From Dysgonamonadaceae bacterium (GTDB lineage: Bacteria > Bacteroidota > Bacteroidia > Bacteroidales > Azobacteroidaceae), in assembly GCA_031282925.1 (NCBI GenBank), contig JAITCT010000164.1, forward strand, positions 1 to 7,475: 7,475 nt of DNA, given 5' to 3'. The position numbers were made by a program, and so were the translations under genes. Under the pieces are notes generated by a model. It was not told where the DNA came from. It did not search any database and saw nothing but the letters and a program-made list of their open reading frames with translations. This document shows positions 1-6,394 of this stretch, piece after piece (position 1 is the first letter of the stretch; every line of letters starts with the position of its first letter).

Positions 1-239
1 AATATGAAAAACACCCCGATGCACCTGCAGGATAAAATTATTTTAAGGAAAAGAGCTGTTATTGAAACCATTAATGATCAACTGAAAATATCTGTCAGAC
101 AGAACATACAGGGCACAAATCTTTTCATAATTTCATCTCTAATATTATTTCGGGACTTATTGCTTACAATTTTGAACCTAAGAAACCTTCACTTAATCTC
201 GAAATTGTTGATATGGACAAAATTAAAAAAATCGCTTAA
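1..239 (+). pseudogene. IS982-family transposase, 3' fragment, frameshifted
   Basis: This is the C-terminal part of a DDE transposase of the IS982 family, entering from outside the window. The first frame (bases 1-88) gives a conserved IS982-like block, [18 protein letters not shown], covering the region around the last catalytic acidic residue. Reading then continues only in the next frame, from base 90, as [20 protein letters not shown], then [16 protein letters not shown], ending at TAA 237-239. Joining the halves needs one extra A in the run at 85-88 (CTGAAAATATC should be CTGAAAAATATC). I see the two matching halves directly; the family assignment is from memory of IS982 C-termini. The copy is non-functional as written, unless the missing A is a sequencing or assembly error. 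The N-terminal part of the element lies upstream of the window. Confidence 0.82.
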
Positions 240-262
240 CTCGAACTCACGTTAATAATATT
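240..262. mobile_element. probable right end of the IS982-like element
   Basis: The transposase stop is at 237-239 and recognisable BspA-like protein sequence begins about 20 bases later, so the insertion-sequence terminus must lie in this short stretch. It contains CGAACTCACGTTAATAAT, in the position expected for the right terminal inverted repeat. The left end is outside the window, so neither the inverted repeat nor the target duplication can be checked. The exact boundary is an estimate. Confidence 0.45.
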
Positions 263-1364
263 GGCACCTATCCTGCCGGAATCAATATTATCAACGGGGA
301 AAATTTTACCGTAAATTCCGAACGAAGGCACAGCATCAGTAGTCAATGGAGTAGTAACTGCTTATGCCCCCGGCGAAGCAATCATCACCGCAACTACCGG
401 TAACGGAATATTTAAGGATTCCTGTAAAATAACGGTAAAGCCTGTAAAAAATGTTAGCCCCGAAAGGGATATTTTTCAGGACTGGAAAAATGCCAAACAT
501 ATTACAATTCCCACCAATTACACTCTGAGAGACGGTATATTTGCCGGCCATTCATCTCTTGAAACTGTTACCGTTGGCGATAATGTTTTCTTCGGAAAGA
601 ACGCTTTCCAGAACTGCACAAATTTGCAGTCCATTACCTTTCAGGGCAGAATTAATGAAATTACCGATGCAATGTTCCTGGATTGCCACAATTTGTCATC
701 CGTCAATATTCCCAACGGCGTAACATCTATCGGTCATTATGCCTTTGGACGCTGCTTCAATTTGCAAACCGTTCATATTCCGGACGGCGTAACATTCATC
801 GGCGACTTCGCATTTTTCCGCACCAACAACCTGCAAACCTTTAATCTCCCCAACAGCGTAACATTCATCGGACAGGAAGCTTTCCTTGATGCGAGAAAAT
901 TAACTTCGGTAACCATCCCCAACAGCATTACACAGCTTGGAGGGAGAGTTTTTAAACAGACGGGGTTAACCTCAATAACCGTTCCGGGAAATGTGAAAGA
1001 GATACCGTTTTCGATGTGTTCATTCTGTTATAATTTAACTTCGGTAACGATTTGTGAAGGGGTTAAATTTATTAGCGATGCGGCTTTTCAGGATGGTTGG
1101 GCTCTGGAAACAGTCAGTCTTCCCGCAAGCCTTGATTCCATAGACGGTAAGGCGTTTGGAAACTTGTATGGAAACTATAATAATCTCAAGGTTATAGAGT
1201 GTAACGGTATGACTCCACCGGCTGTATATTCCGAAGCATTTATAAACAGAGATTTGACTAATGTTATACTTTATGTCCCTCAAGGCAGCGAACCGGCATA
1301 TCGGAACGCGCCGGTATGGAAAGACTTCCCTAACATTGTCGCTTCTCCGCCGGCAGGAAATTAA
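263..1364 (+). pseudogene. BspA-like LRR_5 surface protein, 5'-truncated
   Basis: This is the 3' part of a gene for a BspA-type leucine-rich repeat protein, a family of secreted or cell-surface proteins. From base 315 to the stop the frame is open for 349 codons. It begins with the end of a bacterial Ig-like (Big_2) domain (NEGTASVVNGVVTAYAPGEA, then ITATTGNG and CKITVKP). About ten LRR_5 repeats of roughly 23 residues follow, with the pattern L..V.IP..V..IG..AF..C (for example NLQTVHIPDGVTFIGDFAF). The end is the usual family terminus (LYVPQGSEPAYRNAPVWKDF). Upstream of 315 a TAA (312-314) blocks this frame, while the neighbouring frame carries a plausible Big_2 continuation (YPAGINIINGENFTVNS, about 269-319). 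That implies a second frame break near 317-321. No signal peptide or initiator is present, because the gene is cut at the insertion-sequence edge. The in-frame TTG at 624 lies inside a repeat and is not a credible start. Confidence 0.8.
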
Positions 1365-1370
1365 AATAAT

Positions 1371-1390
1371 TGAAAATTAGGGGATTTTCA
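1371..1390 (+). terminator. small hairpin after the BspA-like gene
   Basis: TGAAAAT (1371-1377) and ATTTTCA (1384-1390) form a perfect 7-bp stem with loop TAGGGG, seven bases after the stop codon. The stem is A+T-rich and has no following T-run, so it is only a weak terminator candidate. Confidence 0.3.
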
Positions 1391-1413
1391 GCCGTAGTGC
1401 GTCATTGCGAGGC

Positions 1414-1513
1414 GTAGGGGCGCACCCATGTGTGCGCCTTGGCCATCGCGCACCAAATCATCGGGGACGCACCAACATCTATATCAGGGGCGCACACACG
1501 GGTGCGCCCCTAC
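1414..1513. repeat. large inverted repeat of two hairpins between convergent genes
   Basis: The arms 1414-1438 and 1489-1513 are 25 bases long and complementary at 24 positions, separated by 50 bases. Each arm is also a hairpin by itself. GGGGCGCAC (1487-1495) pairs perfectly with GTGCGCCCC (1502-1510), and GGCGCAC (1419-1425) with GTGCGCC (1432-1438). It fills the gap between the BspA-like gene and the minus-strand lipoprotein gene, whose stop codon lies 13 bases away. It could act as a bidirectional terminator or mRNA 3' stabiliser. It could also be a copy of a dispersed G+C-rich palindrome; its composition differs sharply from the surrounding A+T-rich spacer. Confidence 0.75.
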
Positions 1514-1526
1514 CGTAATTTCACCA

Positions 1527-2732
1527 TTATTTCAAGCGGGCAACAACCGCCTTTTCCAAATCGCCGTAATTATCTATCCGGGCAACAATATCGCCATCCC
1601 TGTTAAAGATAAAACCGGCCGGAAGATTGCCGACATTATACTTTTTAGCAATTTCGGAGTAAACCGACTGCGGATCGTTGACACAAATCCAGGGCAAATT
1701 GACGGCGGCATTTTTCCAAAAATGTTTGTCCCCGTCCAGCGATACCTGATAAATAACAAAACCTTGCGGTTCGTACTGCCGGTAAATCTTCAGCAATTCC
1801 ATATTGTGCAGAGGCGAATTTTGCATTTCATAAGCCGTGAAATCCAATAATACGACTTTCCCCGCGCCCACTTCCGAAAGCCGTATTTCGTTATCTTGAA
1901 TCGACGGCAAGGAAATGTCGAAAAACTGCTTGCCGTCTAATTCCCGAGGCACAGCCCTGTTTTGTTCCTGCCGCAATATAGCCAGCGAACCGGTGAATAA
2001 GCCGACCAAATGCCTGGTGCGAAGCGCATTGGGATAATTCACATTCCAGCTGTTGGCCACTGCGCCATACATTTTGGAATCCTGCCTGTCGTAAGGATCG
2101 AATATCAACAAGCCGTTAATTTGCTGGAATAATGCGAAATATGCCGATGCAGAAGCCGGATTGGCCATGATACGGTTTATGGCTTCCTTTTTATAGGCGT
2201 CCGTAATTTCTTTGGCCTTGGTGATATATTCATCTAAGGAAATCGCCCGGGATTCGTATTGTTTTTGTAACCGGTTATAAGCCTCGCTGGTTGCCAGCTG
2301 CAAAAAAGTCAGTTCTTTGATTTTTGCACATTCAAAAGAACCTTCCGCCGTATAATTGCGGGCAAAATTCAGCGTATCCGATTGCACCTTAATTGTTTCC
2401 GTACTGTCAACGGATAAATTGACGAACTGGCGCTGCAAACGCAAACGGTAAAAATCCGGCGCCTGAGGCCGCGCTCTTTTGAAACGGAAAAAACCGTTAC
2501 CGCCCAATTTTACGGAATCCGAAACCACAACCGACGAAGTGGTAATGTTTTCCAGATAAAGCGTTTTCCCCGATCCGTCTTTTACATGGCCCTCTATCGT
2601 AAATTGATTATTTTTCGCACATGAAGCGAAACAAAGACCCAAAACAAAGATTATTTCCGGTATAAACTTGCGGTCATGAAAAATCCCTTTCGGGGAAGAA
2701 GCGATAAAACAGTGGATAATATTCGTATTCAT
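1527..2732 (-). CDS. DUF4369 / TlpA-fold lipoprotein lacking the CxxC motif
   Basis: The 401-residue product has a lipoprotein signal (hydrophobic IIFVLGLCFASC, lipobox Cys38). An N-terminal DUF4369-like beta domain follows (about 44-130, FTIEGHVKDGSGKTLYLENI), then a helical linker (about 135-260), then a thioredoxin-like AhpC/TlpA domain (about 270-400). This architecture is common in Bacteroidota, where such proteins sit in the envelope and are assigned to thiol-disulfide exchange. Here the active-site segment is LLDFTAYEMQNSPLHNMEL (about 295-313), where WCxxC would be expected. The only Cys in the domain is C350, while the cis-Pro region (NLPAGFIFNRDG, P371) is kept. Reductase activity is therefore unlikely and a binding or sensing role is possible. 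The start is uncertain: the in-frame ATG gives an unusually long 24-residue n-region. An ATG at 2677 in another frame would give MTASLYRK joined to the hydrophobic core if one A were restored near 2658. Residues after the lipid Cys (AKNN) are not acidic, so no surface-export signal is seen. Confidence 0.85.
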   Translation of the reverse strand: MNTNIIHCFIASSPKGIFHDRKFIPEIIFVLGLCFASCAKNNQFTIEGHVKDGSGKTLYLENITTSSVVVSDSVKLGGNGFFRFKRARPQAPDFYRLRLQRQFVNLSVDSTETIKVQSDTLNFARNYTAEGSFECAKIKELTFLQLATSEAYNRLQKQYESRAISLDEYITKAKEITDAYKKEAINRIMANPASASAYFALFQQINGLLIFDPYDRQDSKMYGAVANSWNVNYPNALRTRHLVGLFTGSLAILRQEQNRAVPRELDGKQFFDISLPSIQDNEIRLSEVGAGKVVLLDFTAYEMQNSPLHNMELLKIYRQYEPQGFVIYQVSLDGDKHFWKNAAVNLPWICVNDPQSVYSEIAKKYNVGNLPAGFIFNRDGDIVARIDNYGDLEKAVVARLK

Positions 2733-2758
2733 TTCAGTTTATTATAAAAATTTTGGCG

Positions 2759-2790
2759 CAAATATACAACGATTTCGGGTGTATTTCAAA
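2759..2790 (-). promoter_or_regulatory. Bacteroidota-type promoter of the DUF4369/TlpA lipoprotein gene
   Basis: On the minus strand, TTTG (2790-2787) and TATATTTG (2766-2759) match the -33 TTTG and -7 TAnnTTTG consensus of the primary Bacteroidota sigma factor, with a 20-bp spacer. The inferred transcription start near 2752 leaves a leader of about 20 bases before the ATG at 2732. The -33 box lies inside the outer inverted repeat at 2779-2797. Confidence 0.65.
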
Positions 2791-2950
2791 TTGTCGCGCC
2801 CGTCATTGCGAACCGCGAAGCGGCGAAGCAATCCGGAAATGTACTGCGGTTGTTCTCTGGATTGCGTCACCGCTTCGCGGTTCGCAATGACGCCGAGAGG
2901 CTGAATTGAAAATCAACGCAGTCAACTGCGACAATTTGAAATACACACAT
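2777..2950. mobile_element. nested inverted-repeat element, MITE-like
   Basis: Two inverted repeats are nested on almost the same centre. The outer arms, 2779-2797 and 2928-2946, are perfect 19-mers (reading GCGACAATTTGAAATACAC on the right). The inner arms, 2801-2834 and 2859-2892, are 34 bases with 32 complementary positions and begin CGTCATTGCGAACCGCGAAG. The inner loop is 24 bases. GATTTC occurs directly on both sides (2771-2776 and 2951-2956), which could be a 6-bp target duplication. No coding capacity is visible. It may be a non-autonomous transposable element, or a dispersed palindrome inserted in an older one. The CGTCATTGCGA core recurs at 1400-1410. The symmetry is seen directly; the mobile nature is inferred. 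Confidence 0.6.
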
Positions 2951-3004
2951 GATTTCCTTTATTTTTTTCTAATGAACCTGTATTTTTTGGGGAATGTTTT
3001 TAAC

Positions 3005-3055
3005 TGTGGAGTTTTTATTTCCCATCCTCCGGCTCCGCGTTAAAAAAACGCCACA
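3005..3055. repeat. inverted repeat upstream of pnp
   Basis: TGTGGAGTTTTT (3005-3016) pairs with AAAAACGCCACA (3044-3055) at 11 of 12 positions. A smaller stem, GCGTT (3037-3041) with AACGC (3047-3051), lies within it and would compete for pairing. It ends directly next to the following hairpin. The T-rich left arm could make it a terminator for leftward transcription, but no gene would use it there. Its function is unknown. Confidence 0.4.
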
Positions 3056-3086
3056 ATAAACCGAGTTCAAATAAAATTCGGTTTAT
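3056..3086. promoter_or_regulatory. perfect 9-bp palindrome overlapping the pnp promoter region
   Basis: ATAAACCGA (3056-3064) and TCGGTTTAT (3078-3086) are exact inverted copies around a 13-base A+T-rich spacer. The right half covers the expected -33 region of the pnp promoter, so this could be an operator for a dimeric regulator. A DNA hairpin without function is equally possible. Confidence 0.4.
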
Positions 3087-3109
3087 GTAATAAATAATCG
3101 TTATCTTTG
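3077..3109 (+). promoter_or_regulatory. probable pnp promoter
   Basis: TATCTTTG (3102-3109) fits the -7 consensus TAnnTTTG exactly. TTCG (3077-3080), 21 bases upstream, is a one-mismatch -33 box. Transcription would start near 3116, giving a leader of about 40 bases. That leader is A-rich (including a run of ten A before GATTATTGT and the ATG), as is usual for translation starts in this phylum. Confidence 0.55.
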
Positions 3110-3155
3110 CGAAATTTTAAAAAGAAAATACAGACTAAAAAAAAAAGATTATTGT

Positions 3156-5345
3156 ATGATTAATCCGATTGTAAAAAAAATTGATTTGGGCGATGGAAGA
3201 GTCATCACCCTGGAGACCGGAAAACTGGCCAAGCAAGCCGACGGATCGGTTGAGTTAAGAATGAACGACACAATGATGCTGGCAACCGTGTGCGCAGCCA
3301 AAGATGCTGCACCCGGTACGGATTTCATGCCGCTGCAAGTTGAATACAAAGAAAAATATTCGGCTTTCGGGCGTTTCCCCGGAGGATTTACAAGAAGGGA
3401 GGGACGGGCTTCGGACTATGAAATCCTGACTTCCCGCCTGGTTGACCGTGTCTTGCGTCCTCTGTTTCCGGACGATTATCATGCGGAAGTTTTTGTAAAC
3501 ATTGTTCTGTTTTCGACAGACGGGCGGGATATTCCCGACGCTTTAGCCGGTCTGGCCGCTTCGGCTGCACTGGCCGTTTCGACCATTCCCTTCAACGGGC
3601 CGATTGCCGAAGTGCGCGTTGCCCGGATTGACGGACAGCTCAAAATCAATCCCACTTTTGAGGAACTGGGAAAAGCCGATATAGACATTATGGTCGGCGC
3701 AACCATTGACAATATCATGATGGTGGAAGGAGAAATGAAAGAAGTTTCGGAAGCCGAAATGCTCGAAGCCATCAAATTTGCCCACGAAACCATCAAAGGA
3801 ATGTGCCGGGCGCAAATCGAACTGATGGAGGAAGTCGGCACTTCCGTAAAACGCGAATACTGCCATGAAGAAAACGACGAGGCGTTACGCGAAGACATTA
3901 AAACCAAGTTGTATGACAAAGTATATGCCGTAGCCCGTTCGGGACAAGGCAAGCAGGAACGCAGCGAAGCTTTTGAGGCCATTGTCGAAGAATACCGGGC
4001 GCAATTCGCCGGAGAAGAATTGACGGACGAAAAGAAGGCATTGATAGGCAAGTATTATCACGATGTGGAAAAAGAAGCCATGCGCCGCTGCATTTTGGAC
4101 GAAGGCATCCGTCTGGACGGCCGCAAAACCTCGGAAATCCGTCCGATTTGGTCGGAAGTGAACTATGTGCCGGGGCCTCACGGTTCGGCTGTTTTCACAC
4201 GCGGCGAAACGCAGGCTTTGGCAACCGTTACCTTGGGTACCAAACTGGATGAAAAAATTGTAGACGACGTGCTGGACACCGAAAAGGAACGTTTCCTGCT
4301 GCATTACAATTTCCCGCCTTACGCTACCGGCGAAGCCAGGCCTCAGCGAGGCGTGGGACGCCGCGAAGTCGGGCATGGAAACCTGGCGCACCGCGCATTG
4401 AAATCCATGTTGCCCGAAGATTTTCCCTATACGATCCGCATCGTATCCGACATTCTCGAATCAAACGGCTCTTCTTCTATGGCAACCGTTTGCTCCGGTA
4501 CGCTTGCACTGATGGACGCCGGCGTACAAATCAAAAAACCGGTTTCGGGAATCGCTATGGGGCTGATTTCCGAAAATAAGGGAACAAAATACGCCGTGCT
4601 TTCGGATATTTTGGGCGACGAAGACCACCTGGGCGACATGGACTTCAAAGTAACCGGTACCCGCGACGGAATCACCGCTACGCAAATGGATATTAAGGTG
4701 GATGGACTTTCCTACGAAATTCTGGAAAACGCTTTGGCTCAAGCCAAACAGGGCAGGGAACATATTTTGGGCAAACTGCTGGAAACGATTCCCGAACCGC
4801 GCCCCGATTTCAAACCGCATGTTCCGAGAATTGAAGTGATGATCATTGCCAAAGAATTTATCGGCGCCGTAATCGGCCCGGGCGGAAAAATAATCCAGGC
4901 TATGCAGGAAGAAACCGGAACGACGATCACGATTGAAGAAATTGAAGGCATCGGGCGCATAGAAGTTTCTGCGCCGAACAGGTCGGCTATTGACGCTGCC
5001 ATGGCAAAAATCAGCGGCATTGTCGCTGTTCCCGAAGTCAATGAAATATATGAAGGAAAAGTCCGTTCGGTAATGCCTTACGGCGCTTTTGTCGAGTTCC
5101 TTCCCGGAAAAGACGGCTTGCTGCATATCTCCGAGATTGATTGGAAACGTTTGGAAACCATTGAAGAATCGGGCTTGAAGGAAGGGGATATCATCGAGGT
5201 AAAACTGGTGGATATTGATCCGAAAACCGGTAAATTCAAACTGTCCCGCAAAGTTTTGCTGCCGCGTCCGGAACGCGAAGACCGTCCGTACGAAGCGCGT
5301 CCGAACCGGGACGACAGACCGAACAGGCCGGAGAAACGGAGATAA
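3156..5345 (+). CDS. pnp: polyribonucleotide nucleotidyltransferase (PNPase)
   Basis: The complete 729-residue PNPase catalyses phosphorolytic 3'-5' degradation of RNA to nucleoside diphosphates in the cytoplasm, as a trimer. The domain order is standard: first RNase PH core (about 12-145) with its C-terminal part to about 235, an all-helical linker (about 240-315), second RNase PH core (about 325-460) with its C-terminal part to about 545, KH domain (about 557-620, GPGG loop at 574-577) and S1 domain (about 630-700). Key elements are present: GGFTRREGR (76-84) for RNA contact, [13 protein letters not shown] (436-448) for phosphate binding, and [13 protein letters not shown] (487-499). D488 and D494 in the last correspond to the catalytic aspartates D486 and D492 of the E. 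coli enzyme. A short tail rich in Arg, Asp and Pro (704-729) follows S1. The start at 3156 is supported by [15 protein letters not shown], normal for the family, and by the promoter upstream. No second gene overlaps it. Confidence 0.98.
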   Translation: MINPIVKKIDLGDGRVITLETGKLAKQADGSVELRMNDTMMLATVCAAKDAAPGTDFMPLQVEYKEKYSAFGRFPGGFTRREGRASDYEILTSRLVDRVLRPLFPDDYHAEVFVNIVLFSTDGRDIPDALAGLAASAALAVSTIPFNGPIAEVRVARIDGQLKINPTFEELGKADIDIMVGATIDNIMMVEGEMKEVSEAEMLEAIKFAHETIKGMCRAQIELMEEVGTSVKREYCHEENDEALREDIKTKLYDKVYAVARSGQGKQERSEAFEAIVEEYRAQFAGEELTDEKKALIGKYYHDVEKEAMRRCILDEGIRLDGRKTSEIRPIWSEVNYVPGPHGSAVFTRGETQALATVTLGTKLDEKIVDDVLDTEKERFLLHYNFPPYATGEARPQRGVGRREVGHGNLAHRALKSMLPEDFPYTIRIVSDILESNGSSSMATVCSGTLALMDAGVQIKKPVSGIAMGLISENKGTKYAVLSDILGDEDHLGDMDFKVTGTRDGITATQMDIKVDGLSYEILENALAQAKQGREHILGKLLETIPEPRPDFKPHVPRIEVMIIAKEFIGAVIGPGGKIIQAMQEETGTTITIEEIEGIGRIEVSAPNRSAIDAAMAKISGIVAVPEVNEIYEGKVRSVMPYGAFVEFLPGKDGLLHISEIDWKRLETIEESGLKEGDIIEVKLVDIDPKTGKFKLSRKVLLPRPEREDRPYEARPNRDDRPNRPEKRR

Positions 5346-5437
5346 GTAAACGAGTTAACGAGTTGACAAGTTAACGAGTAAACAAGGCTTGTTAAACTCA
5401 TTAACTTGTCAACTCATTTTCTCGTTAACTCATTTAC
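5346..5437. terminator. imperfect palindrome of GAGTTAAC-like units after pnp
   Basis: The stretch begins immediately after the pnp stop. Its left arm (5346-5386) reads GTAAACGAGTTAACGAG, then TTGACAAGTTAACGAG, and so on to AACAAG. The right arm (5388-5437) is its reverse complement with a few substitutions and small gaps. The centre is AACAAG-G-CTTGTT. Within each arm, units such as ACGAGTTAAC and ACAAGTTAAC recur. A long RNA stem could end or protect the pnp transcript and block read-through. There is no clear T-run, so this may equally be a dispersed repeat. Similar GAGTTAAC-type repeats are, as I recall, common between genes in Bacteroidales. Confidence 0.55.
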
Positions 5438-5488
5438 TCTCCACAAAACCCTCCCTCCCGCAGTATTTAATGTAAATTAGCAATATGT

Positions 5489-5521
5489 TTTGAATTCATC
5501 TGATTTTTTTTATTATCTTTG
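5489..5521 (+). promoter_or_regulatory. Bacteroidota-type promoter of the GT5-like/DUF4270 unit
   Basis: TTTG (5489-5492) and TATCTTTG (5514-5521) match the -33 and -7 consensus exactly, with a 21-bp spacer. The -7 box is identical to that of pnp. The inferred start near 5528 gives a leader of about 32 bases before the ATG at 5560. Confidence 0.7.
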
Positions 5522-5559
5522 TACCTGATTTCACGCTGAAATTAGATAAAAGATTAATA

Positions 5560-6378
5560 ATGATTGCCAAAAAAGTTTTGTTTATAACAACCGAGATCTC
5601 GCCCTATCTTGCCGATACGGAGAGGTCGGTAATTGCGAGAAACCTTCCGGCGGGGATTCATGACCGGGGAAGAGAAATCCGGACATTTATGCCGAAATTC
5701 GGCTGCGTTAATGAGCGCCGGAATCAATTACACGAAGTAATCAGGCTTTCGGGAATGAACCTGATCATAGATGAAACCGACCATCCTTTAATTATCAAAG
5801 TAGCTTCCATACAAGCGGCAAGGATGCAAGTTTATTTTATTGACAACGATGATTTTTTCCACCGTAAATTTTTGTTTCATGACGAAAACGGTAACGAATT
5901 TGAGGATAATGACGAACGCAGCATTTTTTATGTACGCGGGGTCATGGAAACAATCAAAAAATTGAGATGGATTCCCGATCTGATTCATTGCCACGGGTGG
6001 ATAACGGCTTTAGCCCCCCTCTATATCAAAAAACATTATAAAAGCGACCCGTGCTTTAAGAACGCAAAAGTTGTTTATTCCCTGTATGACGATGATTTCA
6101 CACGTCCTTTCCGTGAAAATTTCGCTAAAAAAGTAAAAATCGAAGGCATTACCCAAAATGACATCAAAGGAATCAAGGAAAGCGCCGGTTTTATCTCTTT
6201 AAGTCAGCTGGCGATGGATTTTTCCGACGGAATTATTGCCGGAAGTCCGAATGTAAACCCGGAACTTATCGAATATGCCCGGCAAAAAGAAAATGCGCTT
6301 TATCTTCCTTTTCAACCGGAAGACGTCTATATTGACGCTTTTGATAAGTTTTACGACCGGCTTCTTTCCAATAAATAA
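5560..6378 (+). CDS. half-length glycogen/starch-synthase-like protein (GT5 N-terminal domain only)
   Basis: The 272-residue protein matches the N-terminal Rossmann half of GT5 glycogen/starch synthases. The first strand is KKVLFITTEISPYL (4-17). The conserved block PDLIHCHGWITALAPLYIKK (139-158) corresponds to the family's PDIVHxHDWHTAL motif, and DGIIAGSPNVNPEL (223-236) resembles the inter-domain D.V.TVSP..A.E segment. Full synthases have about 480 residues with a second GT1-type domain, which is absent here. The KxGGL motif that binds ADP-glucose in the first loop is replaced by PYLADTERS (15-23). Both losses argue against glucosyl transfer. The reading frame is otherwise intact, with its own promoter and a clean stop, so this does not look like a decaying gene. 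Such short GT5-like proteins are, to my memory, recurrent in Bacteroidales and are annotated as glycogen synthase. The DUF4270 gene begins 16 bases downstream, suggesting co-transcription. Confidence 0.8.
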   Translation: MIAKKVLFITTEISPYLADTERSVIARNLPAGIHDRGREIRTFMPKFGCVNERRNQLHEVIRLSGMNLIIDETDHPLIIKVASIQAARMQVYFIDNDDFFHRKFLFHDENGNEFEDNDERSIFYVRGVMETIKKLRWIPDLIHCHGWITALAPLYIKKHYKSDPCFKNAKVVYSLYDDDFTRPFRENFAKKVKIEGITQNDIKGIKESAGFISLSQLAMDFSDGIIAGSPNVNPELIEYARQKENALYLPFQPEDVYIDAFDKFYDRLLSNK

Positions 6379-6394
6379 AACGAACAAAATAAAG

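Larger units (their letters stand above)
2733..3155. other. divergent intergenic region, no gene
   Basis: These 423 bases separate the divergent lipoprotein and pnp genes. They hold both promoters, the nested palindromic element at 2777-2950, the two adjacent hairpins at 3005-3086 and the A-rich pnp leader. I find no open frame with recognisable protein similarity. The stretch 2951-3004 is T-rich and otherwise featureless. Confidence 0.7.

Noticed and set aside
459..480. CCCCGAAAGGGAT shared between the BspA-like gene and the lipoprotein 5' end (minus strand, about 2681-2693)
   Set aside because: A 13-base match in coding sequence with no flanking similarity is probably chance, or a codon-level coincidence.
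624..1364. A 246-residue LRR protein starting at the TTG at 624
   Set aside because: The same frame continues upstream to 315 with LRR and Ig-like sequence, so the TTG is an internal Leu codon and not a start.
1414..1513. CRISPR-like repeat pair
   Set aside because: There are only two copies, in opposite orientation, with one 50-base gap. A CRISPR array needs several direct repeats with regular spacers.
1428..1850. 140-codon plus-strand open frame across the end of the lipoprotein gene
   Set aside because: It starts inside the G+C-rich hairpin and runs antisense to the redoxin domain. It shows no recognisable domain.
3479..5126. Several long minus-strand open frames inside pnp (up to 221 codons)
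   Set aside because: They are antisense shadows of a strongly conserved gene. Their translations are low-complexity or Phe/Ser-rich and resemble no family, and they have no promoters.
5275..5345. Tandem repeat at the pnp 3' end (GACCGTCCG / GACAGACCG units)
   Set aside because: It encodes the ordinary Arg/Asp/Pro-rich tail that often follows S1 in PNPase. The units are degenerate and few.
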